The notes: a model not told the origin generated them from the letters alone. Positions 41,833 through 49,965 are shown, counted from the first letter of the stretch. The stretch is DNA of 49,965 bases from Bacteroides sp. CAG:545 (GCA_000432515.1 HF995996.1:1-49965), one strand, 5' to 3'. Numbers and translations are program-made.

Positions 41833-42381
41833 TTATGAAAACACCATAGCTATAAAGAACACTATGACATATTTTATCTTCCGCAGTTCACGGAGAGCAA
41901 AATTTATGTGATTCTCGACCGTTTTGGCCGAAACATTCAGTTTCTCCGCGATTTCCTTATGGCTCATCCCGTGCAATCTGCTGTGGATGAACACTTCACG
42001 CCGTTTTTCCGGCATATCGGATACGGCTTTGAATATGATGTCGAGCCGTTTGCGTGAATCGAATTCCTGTCCCGGATCCAGTTCATCAGGAAGGTCAATG
42101 TCTTCCAGGCCCACGTGCCGTTTCCGGACTTTCGAGAAATTGATGGCGGAATTCACCGTCATCCTGAAAAGATAGATGTCCAGATACTCCCGGTCAAGCA
42201 GCACTTCTCTTTTCATCCACAGTTTCACGAATACATTCTGCGCCACATCCTCTGCATCGTCGTCCGACTGCAGAAATGAACGCAGAAATGCAAGCATCCG
42301 TGGATAATACCGGTCAAAAACCTTTCTGAACGCGGCTTCATCCACATTGACCGCCATAAAACTATTGTCAGACTCTGTCAT
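41833..42381 (-). CDS. ECF RNA polymerase sigma factor
   Basis: A 182-aa sigma-70 family factor of the FecI-like ECF group. Region 2 lies at about 18-85 ('FDRYYPRMLAFLRSFLQSDDDAEDVAQNVFVKLW', in part, with the DAEDxxQ motif) and region 4 at about 125-172 ('LPEKRREVF'-like 'MPEKRREVFIHSR', 'MSHKEIAEKLNVSAKTVENHI'). An odd hydrophobic tail, 'IKYVIVFFIAMVF', ends the protein. It is followed by its FecR partner and the STN-type SusC. It begins 3 bases after the 159-aa gene, so it seems cotranscribed with the two upstream genes and may be translationally coupled. Confidence 0.94.
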   Translation of the reverse strand: MTESDNSFMAVNVDEAAFRKVFDRYYPRMLAFLRSFLQSDDDAEDVAQNVFVKLWMKREVLLDREYLDIYLFRMTVNSAINFSKVRKRHVGLEDIDLPDELDPGQEFDSRKRLDIIFKAVSDMPEKRREVFIHSRLHGMSHKEIAEKLNVSAKTVENHINFALRELRKIKYVIVFFIAMVFS

Positions 42382-42384
42382 TTA

Positions 42385-42864
42385 TCAGAAATTGTAATAC
42401 TCCAACTGCTGCAGATTGCCCGGGACGGTGTCGCCAGGCTCCGGCCGCAGAATCAGGACCGTGTCGGAACTGGTCTTTCCGTCTGCGCTCACGGATGATG
42501 AGCGATACGCATTGAACGCATCTATCTGTGCCTGTGCAAGTGCCACGCAGTCTGAAATGTCATCGTTACATTGGGCCAACGCCTTGGATCCTTCCTTGAC
42601 CTTCTTGCCGAAATAGACCATGTCCTCGATGCTGGTAACCGAGGTCACACCGAGACTCGCCGATGCCACACCCATTTTTGCCAATGAGATGGACAGCTGG
42701 ATGTCCTTGCCCTGGGCTATCCGGTCCTGAAGGGTCTGAATCATGGACGATATGGCCAGGCGGTTGCCGTTGGAGCCGATGAATGACAGACATTTATATA
42801 CTGTGCCGTCCTTGCTCTGAACCCATGTCTGGGAAGCGGACGGGAAGTCATAGTTGCCTTTCAT
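42385..42864 (-). CDS. Hypothetical protein, 159 aa
   Basis: Starts MKGNYDFPSASQTWVQSKDG; I do not recognise a domain. The N-terminus is polar with no signal peptide. The middle (about 35-115) is helical and Ala/Ser-rich ('SSMIQTLQDRIAQGKDIQLS', 'DCVALAQAQIDAFNAYRSSS'), and the C-terminus is acidic and Pro-rich ('RPEPGDTVPGN'). It is wedged 18 bases after the NPCBM-like gene and 3 bases before the sigma gene, so it is probably translated from the same mRNA. A role beside the NPCBM-like protein or sigma factor is only suggested by position. Confidence 0.75.
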   Translation of the reverse strand: MKGNYDFPSASQTWVQSKDGTVYKCLSFIGSNGNRLAISSMIQTLQDRIAQGKDIQLSISLAKMGVASASLGVTSVTSIEDMVYFGKKVKEGSKALAQCNDDISDCVALAQAQIDAFNAYRSSSVSADGKTSSDTVLILRPEPGDTVPGNLQQLEYYNF

Positions 42865-42882
42865 GTATTGTGCGGTCTTTTC

Positions 42883-45345
42883 TCACATGGCATTGACATC
42901 CCTCAAGAATTCATTGACAGCAGAACTGCTGGATTGATAAGCCCTTACCTCCCAATCGATCCGCGTCCTGGCCTTCTTGTCTTTCTTGTCCTTTTTGGCG
43001 GGTTTGCGTTCCTGGACTACTGTGACTCTTTCAGGCGCCGGCTCCTGTGCTACAGTCTGTTTCGCGGACTGCGCTTCCGACTTTTTGGCAGCCTGTGATG
43101 AAGTATATTCTTTAGGAATCGGGATATTGCATGGAGTCTTGCTGAGTTTGAGGTCATAGAACACATATTGACCTGAACGCTTGTCGCCGCACTCCAGCCA
43201 GAACATCAGCTGGTGGCATTTGAAAATCGGAACTGTGACGGTGAGCGGCTGCATCTTGTTGTCCAGCCAGTACTCCCCTACGAGAACCTGGTCAGCAAAC
43301 ACATTGAGTTTCACAGGATTGAGCAAAGCCTCAGGACTTTTGTTCTGGAACACATCATCGAACGCATCCACATATTCCACTCTGTTGGCAACCGTGAATG
43401 TGCAGCTCTCGTACTGTCCGTAAGGATTGAATGCCGCCGCGGATGCCTGCTTGCTGTTCTTGTCCTCAAGCAGGAGGAAGATGCTGGCAGTCGGTGTTCC
43501 GGATACGCCTGCGCTGATGCCGGTGGCTGCGGAGACGTTTGAGCTGCTTATCGTCGAGCCTACTCCTGTCAATGCCATGAATACCGCATCCATAACGGTC
43601 ACATTCTCCAGACCGAGAGGGATATTGGTCTCCAGCATGAATCCTTTGTTGATCTGTCTGCCGTCCTTCATCTGGAAGTATTTGGTGATGGTGCTGCCGT
43701 CGTGGAAGCAGTCAGCCATGTTAAAATTGGTCAGGTCGCTGACATATCTTCCGACATAGTGGAAATACGGTTTCCCGCAGACGTCTATCAGATCGGCATC
43801 GTGAGGACAATCAGGCACGTCGTGTTCAAATAACGTATTCGGCACAGGCTGGCCACGATAGAGGATGATATCGCCGACTCCGATGATGGTCTGCTTGTTC
43901 TTGCCGTTACCCAATTTCTCAAATCTGAGCGTGCGGCATTTGTTTACAGGCAGTTCGTAGTGCTGGTTCGGCCATGTACAATATATGGTGTGGTCGAAGA
44001 TCAGCTTATCATCAGCATATACACGGAGATTGTCATCATCCAGCACGTGATTCATGCTAAGGCAACCTGCATCGAAACTGATCCAGTCATATTCGCCAGC
44101 AAGGTCGAATTCCGCATAAGAAGCCACTCTGTCACCCATGAGCTTGTTTCCGGTGGTCAGCAGCAGTCCTTCCCAATACTTTTCTCCGCCCATCGAGAAG
44201 GTGTAGTGTCTGGATTCACCTGTGAACAATGTCTTGTCCGCTGAACTTATTCCACGAACGGAATACGGCTTGATGGAGGACATCAGAGGGCATACGTCAG
44301 GAAGTTTGGAGATTCTGTCCCGGTTAGGATTGACAATGCCTGCTGCCGGAACGCTCGCACCCTCCGGATAGGCCTTGATATCCACTACTCCGTATGTGAT
44401 GCCGCCCAGGAAGTCGCTGTTTCTGTATTCGCATATAAGCCCGAGCCGAGAAGCGCCTTTCACATCGACAACTATCTGTTTAGCAAGGTCTTTCTGTGTC
44501 ACCATTCCTTCATAAACGGTCTTCTTGTCCGCTTTCACGACAAGCCATGCGCTCGAATTGGAGCTCTGGTTGTCTCTCGGTCCGACGACGAATGAAACCT
44601 TGACATAACGCTTGTCCAGCCAGAAATATGCAAATCCCTGTTCTGTTCCGGCAAGTGCCTGTGATACGGAGAAGCTAAGACCGGAATTGTATTCCTTCCG
44701 GTTTATGCTGATGGTCTTTTCCTGACCGGTTCCTTTGGCCTTGTCACCGAGTACAGGCTTTACGAACCCGGACTCCCTATATTTATATAACTGGTTGGTC
44801 TGCATAAGATCGACAGTTCCGCCCGGCACTCGGGAAAGGAGTGTGTTCGGGTTTGAAACTGCTGCTCCTGTCTTCCAGAGCTTTACGTTTCCGAATGCGA
44901 TTTGCGTATCGCCCCGTGGAATCGTGAATACTATTTCATTGACCCCGGCGACATCGAATGTAAGGAAGCGTGGGGCGTCGTATGCGAAAACGACCTCGTC
45001 CAGCAGCCGTTTCCCGTCTGCAGAGACTGTCACGATGGAATTGCCTTTGTCGGGATTGAGGTTCGAATACGGGCCCATCACAAATGTCATCTTGCTGTAT
45101 GCGCCTTTGAGAGCGAACACCGCCTTTCCCGGGACATTGTCAGAAATCAGCCCGCCGGAAGGCGCACCGATCACGAAACCGCCCGTGATGTCATAGCAGC
45201 CGATTTTCATGGCACTGCCACCGGTTTTATATATGGAACATTTCTTGGACTCCGTAGGGACAAGTGCATTGACCATATATGTCTGTGCATCAAGGTGAGA
45301 AACGCAGGCAGCAAGCAGCGTAATGACAGTTAAAATCTTTTTCAT
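42883..45345 (-). CDS. Exported multi-domain NPCBM-like protein, 820 aa
   Basis: Signal peptide of about 20 residues (MKKILTVITLLAACVSHLDA). Three to four similar beta-sandwich domains follow, each with an 'F.L.G.Y..V.F..GP......N....V..DGK...D..V......' pattern (dots variable). Examples are 'AYSKMTFVMGPYSNLNPDKG', 'RYVKVSFVVGPRDNQSSNSS' and 'EYDWISFDAGCLSMNHVLDD', each with a following 'vdVkGa..L'-type strand. This is the NPCBM/NEW2 galactose-binding-like pattern. The end is low-complexity and very basic ('ERKPAKKDKKDKKARTRIDW'), followed by a short Ser-rich tail. It is the first gene of the predicted operon and probably binds a surface or periplasmic glycan. Confidence 0.75.
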   Translation of the reverse strand: MKKILTVITLLAACVSHLDAQTYMVNALVPTESKKCSIYKTGGSAMKIGCYDITGGFVIGAPSGGLISDNVPGKAVFALKGAYSKMTFVMGPYSNLNPDKGNSIVTVSADGKRLLDEVVFAYDAPRFLTFDVAGVNEIVFTIPRGDTQIAFGNVKLWKTGAAVSNPNTLLSRVPGGTVDLMQTNQLYKYRESGFVKPVLGDKAKGTGQEKTISINRKEYNSGLSFSVSQALAGTEQGFAYFWLDKRYVKVSFVVGPRDNQSSNSSAWLVVKADKKTVYEGMVTQKDLAKQIVVDVKGASRLGLICEYRNSDFLGGITYGVVDIKAYPEGASVPAAGIVNPNRDRISKLPDVCPLMSSIKPYSVRGISSADKTLFTGESRHYTFSMGGEKYWEGLLLTTGNKLMGDRVASYAEFDLAGEYDWISFDAGCLSMNHVLDDDNLRVYADDKLIFDHTIYCTWPNQHYELPVNKCRTLRFEKLGNGKNKQTIIGVGDIILYRGQPVPNTLFEHDVPDCPHDADLIDVCGKPYFHYVGRYVSDLTNFNMADCFHDGSTITKYFQMKDGRQINKGFMLETNIPLGLENVTVMDAVFMALTGVGSTISSSNVSAATGISAGVSGTPTASIFLLLEDKNSKQASAAAFNPYGQYESCTFTVANRVEYVDAFDDVFQNKSPEALLNPVKLNVFADQVLVGEYWLDNKMQPLTVTVPIFKCHQLMFWLECGDKRSGQYVFYDLKLSKTPCNIPIPKEYTSSQAAKKSEAQSAKQTVAQEPAPERVTVVQERKPAKKDKKDKKARTRIDWEVRAYQSSSSAVNEFLRDVNAM

Positions 45346-45460
45346 AAAGTTCCGGGTTCAATTTTCAAATTTCGTGGCACAATTTCCGGCAATTTAGTGA
45401 TTTGTCCGAACATCTGCAAAAAGAGATGGGAAGGCAAGCCATATATTTAAGAGTTTTGCG

Positions 45461-45468
45461 TATCTTTG
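45461..45468 (+). promoter_or_regulatory. -7 box for the peroxiredoxin-mnmE pair
   Basis: TATCTTTG, 25 bases before the peroxiredoxin start; an AAGGAG ribosome-binding site follows at 45478. Confidence 0.55.
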
Positions 45469-45492
45469 TTTGAAACAAAAGGAGAATTTGCT

Positions 45493-45939
45493 ATGCTTGA
45501 GATTGGTAATCGAATGCCTGATTTTTCAGCGGCTGACCAGAATGGCAACATTGTCAAGTCTGCTGACCTTATTGGAAAAAAGACGGTGGTGTACTTCTAC
45601 CCGAAGGCCAATACGCCGGGCTGCACTGCTGAGGCTTGCAGTCTGAGAGACAATTATGAACGGTTCTTGGCATTGGGCTACAATGTCATAGGCATAAGTA
45701 AGGACAGCGTGAAGGCCCAGAAGAATTTCAGCGACAAATATGCATTGCCATTTCCTCTGCTCGCGGATACTGACGCATTGATCATCAAGGCTTTCGGCGC
45801 ATGGGGCGAGAAGAAGCTCTATGGGAAGACATACGAGGGAATTCTGCGTAAGACATTCATTTTCAATGAGAATGGCATACTTGAGGAAATCATTGACAAG
45901 GTCAACACGAAGAACCACGCGGAACAGATTCTGGGATAG
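45493..45939 (+). CDS. bcp: Thiol peroxidase, peroxiredoxin Q/BCP type
   Basis: A 148-aa cytoplasmic peroxidase. 'TVVYFYPKANTPGCTAEACSLRD' (in part) carries the peroxidatic Cys44 and resolving Cys49, the close pair typical of the BCP/PrxQ class. 'KTYEGILRKTFIFNENGILEEI' is the usual C-terminal part. It reduces hydrogen peroxide and alkyl hydroperoxides using thioredoxin. The ATG at 45493 follows AAGGAG by 9 bases and starts the family N-terminus 'MLEIGNRMPDFSAADQNG'; an upstream in-frame ATG would add nine unrelated residues. It is 6 bases ahead of mnmE and most likely cotranscribed. Confidence 0.95.
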   Translation: MLEIGNRMPDFSAADQNGNIVKSADLIGKKTVVYFYPKANTPGCTAEACSLRDNYERFLALGYNVIGISKDSVKAQKNFSDKYALPFPLLADTDALIIKAFGAWGEKKLYGKTYEGILRKTFIFNENGILEEIIDKVNTKNHAEQILG

Positions 45940-45945
45940 AGAGTT

Positions 45946-47796
45946 ATGACGAATTATCAGTTTACCGGCGGAACCATTTGCGCGCCGGCTACAATTCCGG
46001 GCACAGGTGCGATATCGATAATAAGAGTCAGCGGAAAAGAGTCATTGGCGATAGCCGACAAGGTCATTGACACTAAGGGTGTTCCTATTGCCGAGACCGA
46101 AGGCTACAGGCTACGCTACGGGACGGTTTTCGAGGCGGACGGAAGTGTTTTGGACAATGTGATAGTCAGCGTTTTCCGTGCTCCTCATTCGTACACGGGC
46201 GAGAATTCAGTGGAGATTTCCTGCCATGCTTCGCGATTCATTGTCAATAAGATTTTAGAGCTTCTGGTCAATGCCGGGGCCCGTATTGCGGCGCCAGGTG
46301 AGTTCACGCGCCGTGCTTTTGTCAATGGCAAGATGGACCTCGCCCAGGCAGAAGCGGTCGCAGATGTGATAGCTTCGCAAAGTGCTGCTTCTCATAGAGT
46401 CGCAATGAATCAGCTGAAGGGCGGTTTTTCGTCAGAGTTGAAAGTGCTGAGGGAAAAGCTTCTGACAATGACTTCCCTACTGGAGCTCGAACTGGACTTC
46501 AGCGAAGAAGATGTGGAGTTCGCAAGCCGCAAGGAACTGGGGCAGTTGGTAGACGATTCATTGACACATATCAGGCGTCTGACCGCATCATTCAGCCGTG
46601 GCAACGCTATCAAGAACGGTGTCCCTGTGGCGATTGTCGGGGCTACGAATACGGGGAAAAGTACGCTTCTCAATGCCCTGCTCGGGGAGGAGCGCGCGAT
46701 CGTTTCGGATATTGCCGGCACGACTCGTGACACTATCGAGGAGACGCTGAATATCGACGGTATCCTGTTCAGATTCATTGACACTGCCGGAATCAGGGAA
46801 ACTGACGAAACGATAGAGAAAATCGGCATTGACCGGACTTTCAAGAAACTTGGTGAGGCGGCGGTCGTGCTGGGGATGACGGATTTGTCGCGAGGCGAGG
46901 CGGCTGTGCTTGAGGATGCGGATTTCATTCTGTCCAAGGTCAATGAAATGGGCGGTGTGAAAAATGTCGGATCAGTGATCGACGGGGCTGAAACGGGCGG
47001 GACTTCTCCGGCTGGAACTGACGGAGCTTCTCTGGCTGAAACAGGCGGGGCACCTCTATCTGAAACTGGCGGGGCTCCTATAGCTGGAACTAACGGAGCT
47101 TCTCTGGCTGAAACGGGCGGAACACCTCTAGCTGGAACTGACAGAACTTCTCTGGCTGAAACGGGCGGGACACCTCCGGCTGAAACTGGAGGAACACCTC
47201 AGGCTGAAACGGGTGGGGCGCCTCTAGCTGGAACTGACGGAGCTTCTCTGGCTGAAACGGGCGGGGCCTCCCAACATGGTCATGGTGACGGGCAGGAAAG
47301 GAAAGTGGTTATTCTGGTGAACAAATGCGATGTTGCAGGTAGTTTCTACAAGGATGATAACGGCACCGGCTATGGTTCAGGCAATGATTTGGGTAAGAAC
47401 ATGGCGGAGATCAGTGATAACAAAAATGTTAACCACAATAACAACATTGTTTCACTCATTGAAAATAAATACGATAACTGCAAAGTCATTCCAATCTCCG
47501 CGAAGACCGGAAAAGGGTTATCAACATTGACAAAAACACTCGGCGAAATAGGTTCCGAAATCACCGGCAGCACCGACGAGACCATAGTGACCAACGTCCG
47601 CCACTACGAAGCCCTGGTCCGCGCCGCATCAGCTCTTGATCGTGTCCGCGCCGGCCTCCATATCGCCACCCTCCCTCCGGACCTGATAGCCCAGGACCTC
47701 CGCGAAGCCCTCTACCATCTCGGCGAAATCGTCGGCGAAATCACCACCGACGAAACCCTCGGGAATATATTTCGGAATTTTTGCATCGGGAAGTGA
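45946..47796 (+). CDS. mnmE: tRNA modification GTPase MnmE with large internal repeat insertion
   Basis: MnmE, with MnmG, installs the cmnm/nm group at U34 of certain tRNAs. At 616 aa it is about 150 residues longer than usual. The N-terminal folate-binding domain (1-120) and helical domain look normal. The G domain has GATNTGKST (about 232-240), 'AGTTRDT', DTAG (278-281), NKCD (459-462) and SAKTGKG (518-524), and the C-terminus is the conserved FCIGK with the zinc-ligand Cys. Between DTAG and NKCD lies a 96-residue tandem repeat (349-444). An Asn-rich insert (about 465-510) lies between NKCD and SAK. All motifs are intact, so the protein is probably active, with the inserts as surface loops. 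Confidence 0.96.
   Translation: MTNYQFTGGTICAPATIPGTGAISIIRVSGKESLAIADKVIDTKGVPIAETEGYRLRYGTVFEADGSVLDNVIVSVFRAPHSYTGENSVEISCHASRFIVNKILELLVNAGARIAAPGEFTRRAFVNGKMDLAQAEAVADVIASQSAASHRVAMNQLKGGFSSELKVLREKLLTMTSLLELELDFSEEDVEFASRKELGQLVDDSLTHIRRLTASFSRGNAIKNGVPVAIVGATNTGKSTLLNALLGEERAIVSDIAGTTRDTIEETLNIDGILFRFIDTAGIRETDETIEKIGIDRTFKKLGEAAVVLGMTDLSRGEAAVLEDADFILSKVNEMGGVKNVGSVIDGAETGGTSPAGTDGASLAETGGAPLSETGGAPIAGTNGASLAETGGTPLAGTDRTSLAETGGTPPAETGGTPQAETGGAPLAGTDGASLAETGGASQHGHGDGQERKVVILVNKCDVAGSFYKDDNGTGYGSGNDLGKNMAEISDNKNVNHNNNIVSLIENKYDNCKVIPISAKTGKGLSTLTKTLGEIGSEITGSTDETIVTNVRHYEALVRAASALDRVRAGLHIATLPPDLIAQDLREALYHLGEIVGEITTDETLGNIFRNFCIGK
46990..47277 (+). repeat. Twelve tandem 24-bp repeats within mnmE
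   Basis: Twelve in-frame 24-bp units encode octapeptides of two kinds: A-type ETGG(A/T)xxA and B-type GT(D/N)GASLA (one reads GTDRTSLA). The unit order is A B A A B A B A A A B A. Units 2 and 11 are identical over all 24 bases, which points to recent duplication or conversion inside the array. Confidence 0.93.
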
Positions 47797-47931
47797 TGGC
47801 AACATTTCAAAAGGGATTCACATGAAGGACCCCGAACCATACTGAAGCTTTGGCAATGATTCCAAACGAGATGATAACAGTGCTCGAAAAGAATAATCTT
47901 GCAATACAATCAAAAATAAAACAGACACACC

Positions 47932-49671
47932 ATGTCCAAGCTAAACATCGACCAGAAGTCAATTAAAGCCTTATTTTCCGACAACAAGTCAGATTTCCTT
48001 ATTCCTGATTATCAAAGACCATACGCATGGTCAATAATTGAATGTCAAACTCTATGGGAAGATACTTTTTCATTCGCCATTCCTGAAAACGATTATCAAA
48101 AGTTCAACCCTGGTGATGAATATTTTCTGGGGCCGATAGTAACCTTTAAGAATAGCGATAATAAGCTCGAGATCATTGATGGTCAACAGCGTCTGACAAC
48201 TCTTATGCTGTTACTTCGTGCTCTTTACACTCATTATCTCGTAGCACAAGATGCACAAACAGTCAAAACTCGCGAAGAGATTGCCAAATGTATATGGAAG
48301 ACAGATGAATTCAGTAATCCTATTATGGAGCAGCTGAAGATTAATTCTCTGGTTGCAACCGATGAAGTAAAAGACGAATTCCTCAGCATACTTCTTAAAG
48401 GAGAGGCGCCAGACACGATGCATAGTAACTATGCAGTGAACTACCGGTATTTTCAAGGAAAGATCAAGGAACTCATCAACAAGATGCCTAGCTCGTTCAT
48501 GTATTTCCCTGTCCGCTTGATGAACAACTGCATTCTTCTTCCGATTGAGGCGGAATCTCAGGACACAGCCCTTACAATCTTTTCGACTCTCAACAATCGC
48601 GGTCTTCCTCTCTCTGATGCCGACATCTTCAAAGCTCAGTTCTATAAGTTTTACACCACGAAAGGGAAAAAAGATGATTTTGTGCTGCGTTGGAGTAAAC
48701 TCAATACTCTTTGCGAAAAAATATTTCACCCTATCTCAGGAACGCCTATGGATGAGCTTTTCACGAAGTACATGTACTATGAGAGAGCTAAGATGAGAAT
48801 TGACTCATCAACAACTGAGGCTTTGAGAAAATTCTACGAAAAAGACAATTACAGTCTCCTTAAGAATGACACCACATTCGCCAACCTGGAAGACCTTGCC
48901 AGTTTCTGGAACGACGTATTCAGTCAGAACGAAGACCGTTTCTCCCAGAGAGTTCTGAGAGCTCTCTACGTTCTCTGCTATGCTCCAAACAGCATGTGGG
49001 GGTATATCCTTTCTGTTTATTATATGAAGAATCGCCAGGCAGACGGTAGTCTCGATGAAGCTAACTTATTCACCTTCTTGAACAAGATTACTGCGTTCAC
49101 ATGGGCTTATGCAGTTACTAATCCTGGTGTAAACTCGCTCCGCACTCCAATGTATGCAGAGATGATCAATATTATCGATGGCAACCCTGTGGAATTTGAG
49201 AAGTTCAAGTTCGATAAGGCTTCACTTTCCACCTCTTTTGGCAACTACGAGTTCAGAAACACACGTCCTATCACGAAGTCAATACTTACATGGTGGGCTC
49301 TATCTGATGATGCCCAGAAACTTCCTTCGCTTGAAACTGCATTCGAGATCGAGCACATTTATGCTAAGAACAGGTGCGATAAGGAAAAGAGTTTGAGCGA
49401 CCCTAAGAAGATTGAATCGCTTGGCAATAAAGCCATACTGGAAAAAAGGATTAATATCAGAGCATCAGACTACCGGTTCATAGACAAGAAGAAGTATTAT
49501 GACGGATATGAGAATAGTTACGGTGTCTCTAAAGAAGGCACAATCAACCACGAGCTCCGCTCCATGTCAGCAGAGATGATGGATTTCATAGAAACGAATA
49601 TTGATGCAAGAAAGGAAAAAATCTTGGAGAGCTTTTACAAGTATATCGAGAATAACGGCTTGATGAGATGA
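47932..49671 (+). CDS. DUF262/DUF1524 protein, GmrSD-like type IV restriction enzyme candidate
   Basis: A 579-aa protein joining an N-terminal DUF262 (GmrS/ParB-like) domain and a C-terminal DUF1524 HNH domain. The first shows 'LIPDYQRPYAW' (23-33) and the nucleotide-site motif IDGQQRLTT (82-90), then 'TLNNRGLPLSDADIFKAQFY'. The second shows 'FEIEHIYAKNR' (His475) followed by 'LGNKAILEKRINIRASDYRF', the His-Asn nuclease pattern. Related enzymes cut modified, often glucosylated hydroxymethylcytosine, phage DNA. It is preceded by 135 bases with no clear gene. Defence is inferred from the family; no phage or plasmid genes are visible nearby. Confidence 0.88.
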   Translation: MSKLNIDQKSIKALFSDNKSDFLIPDYQRPYAWSIIECQTLWEDTFSFAIPENDYQKFNPGDEYFLGPIVTFKNSDNKLEIIDGQQRLTTLMLLLRALYTHYLVAQDAQTVKTREEIAKCIWKTDEFSNPIMEQLKINSLVATDEVKDEFLSILLKGEAPDTMHSNYAVNYRYFQGKIKELINKMPSSFMYFPVRLMNNCILLPIEAESQDTALTIFSTLNNRGLPLSDADIFKAQFYKFYTTKGKKDDFVLRWSKLNTLCEKIFHPISGTPMDELFTKYMYYERAKMRIDSSTTEALRKFYEKDNYSLLKNDTTFANLEDLASFWNDVFSQNEDRFSQRVLRALYVLCYAPNSMWGYILSVYYMKNRQADGSLDEANLFTFLNKITAFTWAYAVTNPGVNSLRTPMYAEMINIIDGNPVEFEKFKFDKASLSTSFGNYEFRNTRPITKSILTWWALSDDAQKLPSLETAFEIEHIYAKNRCDKEKSLSDPKKIESLGNKAILEKRINIRASDYRFIDKKKYYDGYENSYGVSKEGTINHELRSMSAEMMDFIETNIDARKEKILESFYKYIENNGLMR

Positions 49672-49910
49672 AGTCCTACACATCGCTGCTCTCCCCAGCA
49701 CCAAGCAGGAAAAGATGATAACTTCATTTGTAAACACCTAGGCGCTCTTCGTTTCGTACGGAGGACTCCCTTTTTATAAGAATCGGGTTCAAGCAAAGAA
49801 CTAAACATCGAGAAAAGCATCAACACGACAAGCACTTCGCTGCTACAGAAACGCATTTGTCAAGTTTTTTGCGCAAATAACTTGACTTTTGTATCTTTGC
49901 AATATTAGAA
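49672..49910. other. Intergenic region with a promoter but no gene
   Basis: About 240 bases follow the DUF262/DUF1524 stop without a convincing reading frame in either direction. The only supported element is the promoter at 49868-49899. Confidence 0.5.
49868..49899 (+). promoter_or_regulatory. Complete promoter for the last, truncated gene
   Basis: TTTG (49868-49871), a 20-bp spacer and TATCTTTG (49892-49899), 20 bases before the ATG at 49920. Confidence 0.7.
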
Positions 49911-49919
49911 ATGCTATTT

Positions 49920-49965
49920 ATGATAATAGGAGAACAAATAAAACAGAAAATAGAGTCTTTCCCTA
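49920..49965 (+). CDS. Start of a truncated gene, possibly DUF6088-like
   Basis: The frame reads MIIGEQIKQKIESFP and runs off the window; an in-frame ATG at 49911 would add three residues. The pattern 'I...I...IESFP' resembles the start of DUF6088-type (AbiEi-like antitoxin) proteins, which continue with a winged-helix 'G.vFt..DF'. With the DUF262/DUF1524 gene before it this would make a small defence group, but 15 residues are too few to be sure. Confidence 0.35.
   Translation, partial: MIIGEQIKQKIESFP

Noticed and set aside
46410..46943. 177-aa Ser-rich open frame antisense to mnmE
   Set aside because: A shadow of the conserved GTPase coding strand, with a low-complexity product.
46990..47277. 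Repeats in mnmE as a CRISPR-like array
   Set aside because: Units are contiguous 24-bp coding repeats with no spacers, in frame with the gene.
47797..47931. Possible small gene between mnmE and the DUF262 gene
   Set aside because: Only short frames interrupted by stops; 'IPNEMITVLEKNN' looks protein-like but has no family match that I can see.

Overview
The window comes from a Bacteroidales-type genome (Bacteroidota). The evidence is two SusC/SusD pairs, many lipoproteins with a short hydrophobic leader ending in Cys, fimbrillin-like, BACON and FISUMP modules, an S46 dipeptidyl-peptidase, and promoters of the Bacteroidota type (-7 box TAnnTTTG, sometimes with a TTTG -33 box 19-20 bp upstream). 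I cannot name a species.

Layout. 1-9.3 kb: a decayed ATPase remnant, a hypothetical gene, a ZIP metal transporter, a truncated uvrA relic, two reverse-strand lipoproteins sharing a C-terminal FISUMP domain, an intact UvrA-like ATPase, a DnaQ-like exonuclease, a small exported protein and a pfkA relic. 9.3-23 kb: a polysaccharide-utilisation locus (PUL) probably for beta-1,3-glucan (laminarin type). On the minus strand it carries a membrane-bound propeller/LuxR regulator, SusC, SusD, a glycan-binding lipoprotein and a GH128-like hydrolase. Divergent on the plus strand are a GH16 hydrolase, a 58-aa small protein and a fimbrillin/BACON lipoprotein. The GH16 and SusC promoters share a 15-bp motif and the same -7 box. 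23.1-23.9 kb: a patchwork of broken gene pieces (dusB, ZIP, 3' end of the exonuclease). 23.9-33.2 kb: mostly housekeeping and surface genes (DPP11-like peptidase, rubredoxin, CNNM/CBS protein, Omp85-like barrel, RmuC, LRR lipoprotein).

33.2-45.3 kb: eight reverse-strand genes with short gaps, ending at a bidirectional terminator: NPCBM-like repeat protein, 159-aa unknown, ECF sigma factor, FecR anti-sigma, STN-type SusC, SusD, BACON lipoprotein and a glycerophosphodiester phosphodiesterase. This looks like one ECF-controlled uptake operon whose only recognisable enzyme is the phosphodiesterase. 45.4-50 kb: peroxiredoxin, mnmE with a striking 12-copy octapeptide repeat inside its G domain, a GmrSD-like DUF262/DUF1524 protein, and the start of a further gene cut by the window end.

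The most unusual items are the repeat insertion in the core gene mnmE, the shared operator candidate of the glucan PUL, the CAZyme-free ECF operon, and the scatter of gene relics, including one junction at a 7-bp microhomology. No tRNA, rRNA, CRISPR array or intact insertion sequence was seen.
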